Part shown: positions 1-5,699 of the stretch, piece after piece
Numbering within the stretch: the stretch's first letter is position 1
Layout: the number at the start of each line of letters is the position of its first letter
Assembly: GCA_026397575.1 (NCBI GenBank)
Contig: JAPLUP010000572.1
Coordinates: forward strand, 1 to 6,895
Reading direction: 5' to 3'
Length of the DNA stretch: 6,895 nucleotides
Origin: Candidatus Zixiibacteriota bacterium
Lineage (GTDB): Bacteria > Zixibacteria > MSB-5A5 > CAIYYT01
Position numbers and translations under genes: made by a program
Notes under the pieces: generated by a model
Told to the model about the DNA's origin: nothing
The model's input: the letters and a program-made list of their open reading frames with translations, nothing else
Databases searched by the model: none

Positions 1-1
1 G

Positions 2-757
2 GAAAGTCGTCGACAGGGGGAGAATCGACGGTTGGTCGAAGCGATCTATCGCATCCATCAGGCGGTCAAACAGCGCTATGGTTCGCCCCGGATACACCGA
101 GAACTTCTCGCCCAAGGCTATGTCTGCGGCGTCCATCGCGTCGCCCGCTTAATGCGACAAGAAGGCTTACTGGCCAAGAGGACCATCCGTTTTCGCTCTT
201 TGACCAAAGCGGGGACTCGCGGTTGGGCCACCCCGAATGTCTTGGACCGGCACTTTACGGTGAGCAAACCCAATACGGTCTGGGCTACGGATATCAGCTA
301 TATCCCCACCGGCGAAGGCCATCTGTATTTGGCGGTGGTGCTCGATCTGTTCAGCCGACAAGTCGTCGGTTGGGGGATGGCTGAGCGTCTCGGATCGACC
401 TTAGTGATGAAAGCGTTACAACAAGCTTTAGATCGGCGGCAGCCAGAGGCCGGACTCTTGCATCACAGTGATCGTGACGGTCTGTACGCCAGTTTCGCTT
501 ATCAGCGCCTTCTGACACAAAACGGCATGGAAGGTTCGATGAGCCGCAAGGGCAACTGCTACGATAATGCCTGCGTCGAATCTTTCTTCGCTACCCTAAA
601 GAATGAGCTGGTCTACGAGGTACGCTATCGGAATCGGCAGCAAGCCCAACTCAGTCTCTTTGATTATATCGAGGTCTTTTACAACCGCATCCGCCATCAC
701 TCGACTCTCGGCTACTTAAGTCCGGTTGACTTTGAACAAGGAACACAATATGCTTAA
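2..757 (+). CDS. IS3-family transposase OrfB (5' end off window)
   Basis: This is a DDE integrase-fold transposase that would catalyse strand cleavage and transfer of the IS. The frame is open from the first bases, so the TTG at 32 is probably internal and the protein is N-terminally partial (251 residues visible; full OrfB is usually about 270-300). Counting from the codon at 32, an HTH_21-like segment (YGSPRIHREL, about residues 16-25) precedes an rve core. Catalytic residues are D87 in ATDIS, D147 in HHSD and E183 in NACVESFF, giving the DD(35)E spacing typical of IS3 elements. The C-terminal YNRIRHHSTLGYLSP motif (about 217-231) is also characteristic. One oddity is HSDRDG where the family commonly has HSDRG; the catalytic Asp itself is kept. 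In IS3 elements OrfB is normally made as an OrfAB fusion by programmed -1 frameshifting, but that site is outside the window. No internal frameshift or stop is visible. Confidence 0.93.
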   Translation, partial: ESRRQGENRRLVEAIYRIHQAVKQRYGSPRIHRELLAQGYVCGVHRVARLMRQEGLLAKRTIRFRSLTKAGTRGWATPNVLDRHFTVSKPNTVWATDISYIPTGEGHLYLAVVLDLFSRQVVGWGMAERLGSTLVMKALQQALDRRQPEAGLLHHSDRDGLYASFAYQRLLTQNGMEGSMSRKGNCYDNACVESFFATLKNELVYEVRYRNRQQAQLSLFDYIEVFYNRIRHHSTLGYLSPVDFEQGTQYA

Positions 758-762
758 TAAAC

Positions 763-787
763 TGTCCACCAAACCGGGGGAACTCCA
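763..787 (+). repeat. Right terminal inverted repeat of the IS
   Basis: The segment begins TGTCCACC, contains AAACCGGGGG and ends AACTCCA just after the transposase stop. Its position, length of about 25 bases and terminal CA fit an IS3-family right end. The partner left repeat is not in the window, so the outer boundary at 787 is inferred from the CA rule rather than from pairing. Confidence 0.72.
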
Positions 788-817
788 CTGACTCTCCTTT
801 GTTTGAAATCCCCCTGC

Positions 818-1786
818 TTACGAATCCTCTTGATCCATGCCTATTTCAGTATCTGATAATCTCTCCCACGGCTGGTACCCTGTCAATATCTTGTTCAACT
901 TCCTCCTACTGGGAATATTCAATACGACGTCTGCGTGCTCTTCTTTTCCGTCTCCAGCCGTCACTATTGTCTGGCATCCGCACAAGCTCGCCTCATCTAT
1001 TACCTGGCCGTACCCCTCATCATCCGAAAACAGCAAAAACTTCTCACACATATTGAAAATCTCCGCCACCCTTTCCGGGGCAACATTCCCGGTAAACACC
1101 ACCTCCACTCTTAAATTGCACGCCAAATTCCTCAACTCTTCTTTCAGCTTTCCTTCACCGATCACATACAAAACGTGCTCCACTCCAGTTCTAAGATTTT
1201 CATTCTTTACGTACCAGATAGCCAAATCGACGTTCTTGCGTAGTATCAGCGCGCCACAGATCACAAAGGTCCCCTTCTGCTTTGGCGCACCACTCCTCTT
1301 GAACACCCCCGTATTCACCGGCATGTGTTCTATGGCCATTAGCGATTCCGGTACAAAAGGATACAACTTTGCAAATTCCGATTTCAAGTGCTTAGAAACA
1401 ATGGTCCATCGATGCACTCTTCGCACGTATTTGGAGAAAATCTTGGCAACCAGCTTATGCTTCTTCAACCAATAGATATCAGAACCGTGACAAACGACCT
1501 CAACTTGCGCTCCACTACGAGTCGCCAACCATCCTATAGGAATCCACCAATGGGCATAGACAATCGACTGTCGGTCAATAGACTTCACTGCTTTCGCTAC
1601 CCGATACAAGTACCACAAGAGTTTGACCGGATTTTTGGAATAGAGCATATTTCCACCGAACGGATAATGCATCACCGTAAGATCCTCGGTTCCAAAGTGC
1701 TCTGACATCCAATCCTTAATAAACAACCCTGCAGTCGGATCGTCTGCTGTCGGATAACAATGAGCCAGTATGATTCTATTCTCCAT
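818..1786 (-). CDS. GT4-type glycosyltransferase (GT-B fold)
   Basis: A probable retaining glycosyltransferase that moves a sugar from a nucleotide-sugar donor to an unknown acceptor, likely in cell-surface polysaccharide or glycolipid synthesis at the cytoplasmic face. Visible GT4 landmarks are an N-terminal strand and loop with DDPTAG (15-20), an HWWIPIG segment (79-85), HGSD (100-103), a linker MPVNTGVF (155-162), a donor-domain strand GTFVICG (172-178) and the E-x7-E signature E257/E265 in EGYGQVIDEASLCG. At 322 residues it is somewhat shorter than the usual 350-400; only about 57 residues follow E265, so the C-terminal helix that crosses back to the N domain may be reduced. The stop (TAA, 818-820) lies in non-IS sequence, so the IS does not cut the frame. 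The ATG at 1786 is chosen because the conserved N-terminal strand starts there and no upstream ATG, GTG or TTG occurs in frame before a stop at 1853-1855. Base composition looks more AT-rich than the efflux genes, suggesting separate origin. Substrate is unknown. Confidence 0.85.
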   Translation of the reverse strand: MENRIILAHCYPTADDPTAGLFIKDWMSEHFGTEDLTVMHYPFGGNMLYSKNPVKLLWYLYRVAKAVKSIDRQSIVYAHWWIPIGWLATRSGAQVEVVCHGSDIYWLKKHKLVAKIFSKYVRRVHRWTIVSKHLKSEFAKLYPFVPESLMAIEHMPVNTGVFKRSGAPKQKGTFVICGALILRKNVDLAIWYVKNENLRTGVEHVLYVIGEGKLKEELRNLACNLRVEVVFTGNVAPERVAEIFNMCEKFLLFSDDEGYGQVIDEASLCGCQTIVTAGDGKEEHADVVLNIPSRRKLNKILTGYQPWERLSDTEIGMDQEDS

Positions 1787-1792
1787 CCGCGA

Positions 1793-1821
1793 ATGGTAAA
1801 ATAACCCCCTCCAATTGTCAA
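1793..1821 (-). promoter_or_regulatory. Promoter of the glycosyltransferase gene
   Basis: On the minus strand a perfect -35 hexamer TTGACA (1816-1821) is followed by a 17-base spacer and TACCAT (1793-1798; 4 of 6 matches to TATAAT). The predicted start point, about 7 bases beyond the -10, falls at or near 1786, the A of the start codon. A GGAGG-rich stretch (about 1806-1813) is about 18-20 bases from the ATG, too far to act as its Shine-Dalgarno, and lies inside the promoter spacer. Promoter position and lack of a usable ribosome site together suggest a leaderless transcript. Confidence 0.55.
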
Positions 1822-1862
1822 GAATGTTGCCCGTTACCCCGAGTGATCGTTTCTATCAGCAC

Positions 1863-1896
1863 AAAAACGGCGGGCGTTCGTAGTAAACACCCGCCG
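1863..1896 (-). terminator. Rho-independent terminator of the double-YHS gene
   Basis: CGGCGGG (1868-1874) pairs with CCCGCCG (1890-1896). On the minus-strand RNA the stem extends to 11 pairs (1868-1878 with 1886-1896, including one G-U), with a 7-base loop. Read on the minus strand, the hairpin is followed at once by five U residues (1863-1867). It sits about 53 bases after the stop of the YHS gene and before the glycosyltransferase promoter, so the two minus-strand genes appear to be separate transcription units. Confidence 0.85.
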
Positions 1897-1949
1897 AATA
1901 GCGAGAATAAATTTGTAAGAGCCAACGCTGGAATCGCCTCCTCGGCGTG

Positions 1950-2420
1950 CTACATCATGTCTTTATCCCACTTTACGCTGTCCGCCGGCATATCGAGCCG
2001 CTTGAGATACTTCATCGGATCAGCGGCAAATAACGACCGGCATTTGCGGCAGCAGAAGAAAACGTGACGGCCTTCATAGTCGGAATAAACCTTCTTGTCA
2101 ATCTTGTCTCCCGAAATGGGGCAGACCTTTTGAATGTTTTCGAACACAACACCGTCAGCAGCAGCCTTCTGGAAAAAGGAGTCGGGATCGGCCTTGAACT
2201 TGGGTGGGCACATGGCACAGCAGAAATAGACTCGCTGTCCCTGAATATCGGAATACAACTTCTTGTTAATTTTTCCTCCCATCACCAGGCAGACTTCTTG
2301 CGGGTGTTGTTTCTTGGGAGTGACCGGGGTGGTCGCAGCTTTGGCGCTGTCGGCGGCAACAACTATTCCAAACGCCGAAATCGCCAACAGGCTGATAATG
2401 AGAAATGTTATTCTGTGCAT
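1950..2420 (-). CDS. Exported protein with two tandem YHS/TRASH-like metal-binding domains
   Basis: A 156-residue protein with a signal peptide (hydrophobic residues about 5-22, followed by an AADSAKA cleavage region), so probably periplasmic or envelope-bound. Two repeats follow. Repeat 1 has C44, then LYSDIQGQRVYFCC (C67, C68), C71 and FKADPDSF. Repeat 2 has C100, then VYSDYEGRHVFFCC (C123, C124), C127 and FAADPMKYL. Each keeps the Cys...YxDxxGxxVxFCCxxC...F.ADP pattern of YHS/TRASH domains, which bind metals in several heavy-metal proteins. The linker before repeat 1 is polar and Thr/Pro/Lys-rich. The ATG at 2420 is preferred over the TTG at 2423 because AAAGGA lies 8 bases upstream of it. 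The gene diverges from the Cus-type efflux operon, which points to a periplasmic Cu/Ag-binding or chaperone role. That role is inferred from context; the metal and any partner are not shown by the sequence. Confidence 0.87.
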   Translation of the reverse strand: MHRITFLIISLLAISAFGIVVAADSAKAATTPVTPKKQHPQEVCLVMGGKINKKLYSDIQGQRVYFCCAMCPPKFKADPDSFFQKAAADGVVFENIQKVCPISGDKIDKKVYSDYEGRHVFFCCRKCRSLFAADPMKYLKRLDMPADSVKWDKDMM

Positions 2421-2426
2421 CAATCG

Positions 2427-2434
2427 TTTCCTTT
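2427..2434 (-). promoter_or_regulatory. Ribosome binding site of the double-YHS gene
   Basis: AAAGGAAA on the minus strand; its AGGA core is 8 bases from the ATG at 2420 and only 5 from the TTG at 2423. This favours the ATG start. Confidence 0.7.
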
Positions 2435-2445
2435 CTAAGATGTTT

Positions 2446-2457
2446 TTGATATGTCAA
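2446..2457. promoter_or_regulatory. Small dyad TTGA-N4-TCAA in the YHS leader
   Basis: TTGATATGTCAA is an imperfect 12-base palindrome. It lies between the predicted YHS transcription start (about 2467) and its ribosome site, where a bound repressor could block transcription. It is shorter than an FNR box, which has six bases between TTGA and TCAA. No regulator is identified and chance occurrence is possible. Confidence 0.25.
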
Positions 2458-2473
2458 TTCCTTCTCATCAAGT

Positions 2474-2502
2474 ATTATACGTCTCAAGTGCCGTGCCCGG
2501 AA
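2474..2502 (-). promoter_or_regulatory. Predicted promoter of the double-YHS gene
   Basis: A perfect -10 TATAAT (2474-2479, minus strand) would start transcription near 2467 and give a leader of about 47 bases. The matching -35 position at a 17-base spacer (2497-2502) reads TTCCGG, a poor match, so the promoter may need an activator or may be regulated. A 5-base inverted repeat (AGTGC 2487-2491, GCACT 2506-2510) is centred on this -35 region. Confidence 0.5.
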
Positions 2503-2510
2503 TGAGCACT
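2487..2510. promoter_or_regulatory. Inverted repeat over the YHS -35 region
   Basis: AGTGC and GCACT are separated by 14 bases, with the centre (about 2498) on the predicted -35 hexamer of the minus-strand promoter. The arms are short, so this is only a candidate operator. Confidence 0.25.
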
Positions 2511-2521
2511 GACTCTAACTC

Positions 2522-2567
2522 GTTGTAATCCAATGAAACCGATGCGCATCTGGACTCTAATTACAAC
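2522..2567. promoter_or_regulatory. Nested dyad in the divergent control region
   Basis: Perfect 8-base arms GTTGTAAT (2522-2529) and ATTACAAC (2560-2567) flank a perfect 10-base palindrome GATGCGCATC (2541-2550). The two symmetry centres differ by about one base. The structure lies upstream of the YHS promoter and upstream of the cus-type operon, a natural place for a shared regulator. It matches no operator I can name, including the CueR-type ACCTTCC-N7-GGAAGGT and CopY-type TACA-N2-TGTA sites. The rest of the 2421-2723 interval holds no gene I can support. Confidence 0.4.
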
Positions 2568-2623
2568 ATGCATGAGACATTTGTTGAATAATATTGTCAA
2601 TCGACACGTAATGTTGTCCGTTA

Positions 2624-2640
2624 CAAGTTACGATAACTTG
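2624..2640. promoter_or_regulatory. Candidate operator of the efflux operon (perfect 7-bp inverted repeat)
   Basis: CAAGTTA-CGA-TAACTTG is a perfect 7-base inverted repeat with a 3-base centre, about 84 bases before the cusC start. GTTACAA (2620-2626) and GTTACGA (2627-2633) also form a near-identical direct repeat overlapping it. A possible -10, TAAGAT (2654-2659), lies just downstream, but I see no convincing -35 at normal spacing. The layout would suit a repressor site or an activator-dependent promoter. The binding protein is unknown. Confidence 0.42.
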
Positions 2641-2712
2641 AGTGTTGCCGCGCTAAGATGCTGTCCGACTGCAAGCTGCCATGCTCCTGCGCATCGGCAC
2701 AGCAGTTGCTTT

Positions 2713-2717
2713 GGGGG
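2713..2717 (+). promoter_or_regulatory. Purine-rich ribosome site that decides the cusC start
   Basis: GGGGG lies 6 bases before the ATG at 2724, directly against the ATG at 2718 and 53 bases after the ATG at 2658. Only the 2724 start has proper spacing, and it begins a clean signal peptide (MKRWILLLFG). Confidence 0.5.
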
Positions 2718-2723
2718 ATGTCT

Positions 2724-4043
2724 ATGAAGCGATGGATTCTCTTGCTCTTTGGGTTGGTGCAAGTTTGCGCCTTACCGTTGAGTGCACAACAACCGGTGAC
2801 ACCATCCGAGAGTTTGCGGGTGGAACAGGTCGTGTACGACGTTGTCCGCCATAATGACCGAGTCACCGCGATGCGTTACATGGAAAAGGCCGCTGAGGCT
2901 AAGGCCAAATCCGTGGGAGCGTGGGACGACCCAATGTTGATGGTTGGTGTCGCCAACCTGCCGACCTCGTTTGATTTCAAGATGGACCCGATGACAATGA
3001 AAATGTTGGGGCTGAGCCAAAGCATTCCTTATGCCGGCCAGAAGGGTCTACAAAGAAAAGCCGCACAAGCTGATGCTACAGCAGTTACTCAGGATCGTCT
3101 GAGCGCCGAACTGGAGCTTGCCACCGCCGCGAAACTGGCATTCTACGATCTTTACTTCAGTTTGCGAGCCATTGACTTGCTCATGAAGCAGATTGAGGTC
3201 ATGCAGGATGTGGTTGCGTCAGTCAAATCGCGCGTGGCTACTTCGCAGACCAACCCGGAGGACGCCGCCGCTGCGCAGGCCGATCTCTGGCGGCTACAAA
3301 CCCAACTTATGCCCGTCGCTCACGAAGCAGAAAGCGCTCAGTATGATCTCAATACTCTGCGGGGACTTCCGACCAGCAAACCAGTCCCAGCGCCACAGAC
3401 CCCAACGTTTGCAGAGCTGCCAGAGAATGCCGAAGCGTTGGTCGTCGCTGCCAGAGAGCACTATCCTCCGCTGAGAAAACTGACGGAACAAGCGAGCAGC
3501 TACGCGTTCTCTGCGGCTGCGGCGCGCAGGATGTTATGGCCGATGCTCAGTCTGTCGGGAAACTACAGTTTCCGCGAGAGCACGGATATGGAGAAGCGCG
3601 ACAACATGGTCGGCTTCCAAGCAACAATTTCGCTGCCGATTTTCTCCCGTCAACAACAGCGAGCGATGGCGCGATCCATGGATCTGATGAAGCAGAGTGT
3701 TAATGCCGAGGAGGTTCAACTCGCCCGCGAAATCGAGACGAAAGTGAAATCGCTCTATCTTGATGCGTTGCATCTCACCGAAAACCTGCGGATGTACCGC
3801 GAACGAATCATTCCCGCCGACGAAGATGCGTATCGCAACGCCTTCTCCGGATACACCAACAACCGAACAACGCTGGCGACTCTCTTGAACTATGCGCTGA
3901 CGTTGTTTCGCGATCGGCTTGCTGCGAATCAAATCGAATACGAGTTTGCCCGGACATTGGCGGAGATCGAACGATATACTACCGATCCCACGCAACTGGC
4001 CGGCGATCAGACCGAGAGCAATAACCAAACAAAGGATAAATAG
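2724..4043 (+). CDS. cusC: TolC-family outer-membrane channel of a Cu/Ag efflux system (CusC-like)
   Basis: The outer-membrane factor of a tripartite heavy-metal efflux pump, forming the trimeric channel through the outer membrane and periplasm. From the ATG at 2724 it has 439 residues, normal for the family. A Sec signal peptide (1-21, ending LPLSA before QQ) leads to two outer-membrane-efflux repeats, about 30-215 and 235-420. Long Ala/Gln/Glu-rich helical stretches (about 108-175 and 315-365) fit the alpha-barrel coiled coils. No lipobox cysteine is visible, unlike lipidated E. coli CusC. Residues 70-106 hold a Met-rich stretch (PMLMVGVANLP, then DPMTMKMLGLSQSIPYAGQK) of the kind seen in CusC-like channels next to copper efflux genes. 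Starting at 2658 would add 22 residues ahead of the signal peptide and is unlikely. The stop TAG (4041-4043) directly abuts the ATG of the adaptor gene, indicating co-transcription and coupled translation. Family assignment is firm; metal specificity rests on the neighbours. Confidence 0.9.
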   Translation: MKRWILLLFGLVQVCALPLSAQQPVTPSESLRVEQVVYDVVRHNDRVTAMRYMEKAAEAKAKSVGAWDDPMLMVGVANLPTSFDFKMDPMTMKMLGLSQSIPYAGQKGLQRKAAQADATAVTQDRLSAELELATAAKLAFYDLYFSLRAIDLLMKQIEVMQDVVASVKSRVATSQTNPEDAAAAQADLWRLQTQLMPVAHEAESAQYDLNTLRGLPTSKPVPAPQTPTFAELPENAEALVVAAREHYPPLRKLTEQASSYAFSAAAARRMLWPMLSLSGNYSFRESTDMEKRDNMVGFQATISLPIFSRQQQRAMARSMDLMKQSVNAEEVQLAREIETKVKSLYLDALHLTENLRMYRERIIPADEDAYRNAFSGYTNNRTTLATLLNYALTLFRDRLAANQIEYEFARTLAEIERYTTDPTQLAGDQTESNNQTKDK

Positions 4044-5675
4044 ATGTCAGAGCCACATGAGGAATACAATCCGTACGAGCACGAGCCGCTTCCCGAAGGT
4101 GACGAAGCGCCTCCGCCGTATGTGCGAACGATGGCGACCGTACGCTGGCTGATTCTGGGAGCGATGTCGGTATTTGCGTTGGTGATGGTGCTGAACTATT
4201 TCGGGGCGACACCCTGGTCGGCCACACAGGCGAGCGCCACCCAGTACCACTGCCCGATGCATCCGACGTACGTCAGCAACCATCCAGGGGAATGTCCAAT
4301 TTGCGGCATGAGTCTCGTACCGATCACCGCTGAAGGCAAGGAGACCAAAGTAACCGATTCGATGAAGATGGATTCGGGCACGACAATGCCTGCTGATAGC
4401 ATGCCCAAAGCCAGACCGGGGCAGTGGACCTGTCCGATGCATCCGGAAGTGGTTTCCGACAAACCGGGTGAATGCCCGAAATGTGGGATGGATTTGGAGC
4501 AAGTGCCGCAGCCGACTTCCGGCACCGGCGCAAGAGAAGATATGTCATCCATGCCGGGAATGACTCCCGCTCCGACGGGGCATGATATGTCATCAATGGG
4601 CACGGTACCGGGATTGGTGTCGGTGACGATTGAGCCGCAGCGGCTGCAGTTGACCGGTGTTCGCACTGACAAGGTGCAACGAAGAAAGCTGGCTGACAGA
4701 TTACGGCTGGCGGGGTATGTCACTGCCGATGAGACGCGCACGGCAAATGTCCACATCCGCACGAGCGGCTGGGTACGCAGCCTGCTGGTTGACCAAACCG
4801 GTCAGTATGTCAAAGCCGGGCAACCACTACTAACGATCTACAGCCCCGACCTTGCACAGGCGCAGCAAGACTTGATTGTCGCGCGCAAAGCCACGCAGAA
4901 GACCATTGCGGACTCCGAACTTTCATACATGCGAAAGCAACTGCTTGATGCCGCTCGTCAGAAACTGCGATTGCTCGGTTTATCTTATCAGGATATCCGC
5001 GCATCCGAGAACTCCGACTCGGTAGGCAGCGATCTTACATTGCGCAGTCCGGTCTCGGGTTATGTGCTGGAAAAGACGGTTCTACCGGGACAATTCGTCG
5101 GCGCCGATCAGAATCTATTCACCATTGCTGATCTGAGTACGATCTGGGTGCTTGCGGATGTCTACGAACAAGACTTTGCCGGAGTCAAGGTCGGGCAGAG
5201 CGCAGAGATGACGCTGACAGCGCTACCGGGTGAAACCATAGCCGGCAAAGTTGCCTTCATTTATCCGTCGGTCTCGGTGAAATCGCGCACTCTTAGGGTA
5301 CGGCTGGAATTCGCTAATCCGTCGCTTTTGCTGCGTCCGGGAATGTACTCTGATGTGCAACTTCTTCAGGACAACGAGCCGGTACTGGCATTACCAACCG
5401 ATGCTGTTATGGACGGCGGCGAAACCAAATATGCCTTTGTCGTGCATGACGGTAAGCACTTCGAGCCGCGTTTGCTCAAGCTTGGTCGCAGCGGCGGTGA
5501 CTGGGTCGAAGTACTCTCCGGCGTATCCGAAGGTGACGAAGTGGTCACGAGCGCCAATTTCCTGATCGATTCCGAAAGTCGTCTCAAAGCGGCGATCGCC
5601 GGTATGGGCAGTACTGGTGGGACAGGAAACATGGGCGGCATGGACATGAGTGATCAACAAGGGCGCAGCCACTAG
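4044..5675 (+). CDS. cusB: RND periplasmic adaptor with two heavy-metal-binding domains (CusB-like)
   Basis: The membrane-fusion protein linking the pump to the outer-membrane channel, 543 residues. Order of parts: an acidic, Pro-rich N-terminal tail (1-30); one membrane anchor (about 34-53); HMBD 1 (69-94, HCPMHP ... CPICGM); a Met-rich linker (107-120); HMBD 2 (128-153, TCPMHP ... CPKCGM); a second Met/His linker (167-185); then the adaptor core. The core shows a barrel-sandwich/lipoyl half (about 233-268, ending LTIYSPDL), a helical hairpin (270-315), the second lipoyl half (330-352, LRSPVSGYVLEKTVLPGQ), a beta-barrel (365-440) and a membrane-proximal domain (445-512). The C-terminus is Gly/Met-rich (521-535). 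C-x-M-H-P...C-x2-C-G-M motifs bind soft metals in copper proteins, so the front end probably collects Cu(I)/Ag(I) and may replace a separate CusF. AAAGGA (4031-4036) lies 7 bases before the ATG. E. coli CusB lacks the paired HMBDs. Confidence 0.93.
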   Translation: MSEPHEEYNPYEHEPLPEGDEAPPPYVRTMATVRWLILGAMSVFALVMVLNYFGATPWSATQASATQYHCPMHPTYVSNHPGECPICGMSLVPITAEGKETKVTDSMKMDSGTTMPADSMPKARPGQWTCPMHPEVVSDKPGECPKCGMDLEQVPQPTSGTGAREDMSSMPGMTPAPTGHDMSSMGTVPGLVSVTIEPQRLQLTGVRTDKVQRRKLADRLRLAGYVTADETRTANVHIRTSGWVRSLLVDQTGQYVKAGQPLLTIYSPDLAQAQQDLIVARKATQKTIADSELSYMRKQLLDAARQKLRLLGLSYQDIRASENSDSVGSDLTLRSPVSGYVLEKTVLPGQFVGADQNLFTIADLSTIWVLADVYEQDFAGVKVGQSAEMTLTALPGETIAGKVAFIYPSVSVKSRTLRVRLEFANPSLLLRPGMYSDVQLLQDNEPVLALPTDAVMDGGETKYAFVVHDGKHFEPRLLKLGRSGGDWVEVLSGVSEGDEVVTSANFLIDSESRLKAAIAGMGSTGGTGNMGGMDMSDQQGRSH

Positions 5676-5699
5676 CCGCAGAAGAAAAGAAGACACAAG

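Larger units (their letters stand above)
1..787 (+). mobile_element. IS3-family insertion sequence, right-hand part only
   Basis: A partial insertion sequence covers the left edge. It consists of the 3' part of an IS3-type DDE transposase reading rightward, followed within 6 bases of the stop codon by a candidate right terminal inverted repeat ending in CA, as IS3-family ends do. The left end, left inverted repeat and the small orfA that normally precedes orfB are outside the window, so length and completeness cannot be judged. The target duplication cannot be confirmed because only one flank is visible; it would begin at 788 (CTG or CTGA). The element points toward the 3' end of the glycosyltransferase gene and stops about 30 bases short of that gene's stop codon. 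Confidence 0.88.

Noticed and set aside
837..1475. Long plus-strand open frame of 212 codons inside the glycosyltransferase
   Set aside because: It is antisense to a gene with clear GT4 motifs, its translation is low-complexity (Ser/Thr/Phe/Pro-rich) and matches no family.
2446..2457. FNR box in the YHS leader
   Set aside because: TTGA and TCAA are separated by four bases rather than the six in TTGAT-N4-ATCAA, so it is not an FNR site; kept only as a weak dyad.
2658..2723. Longer cusC start at ATG 2658
   Set aside because: It would place 22 residues before a good signal peptide and overlap the possible -10 TAAGAT; the GGGGG ribosome site serves the ATG at 2724.
2533..2727. Short plus-strand frame in the divergent intergenic region
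   Set aside because: It covers the dyads and likely promoter, has no ribosome site, and overlaps the cusC start out of frame.
3534..4028. Minus-strand open frame of 164 codons inside cusC
   Set aside because: Antisense to conserved TolC-family sequence; no recognisable domain.
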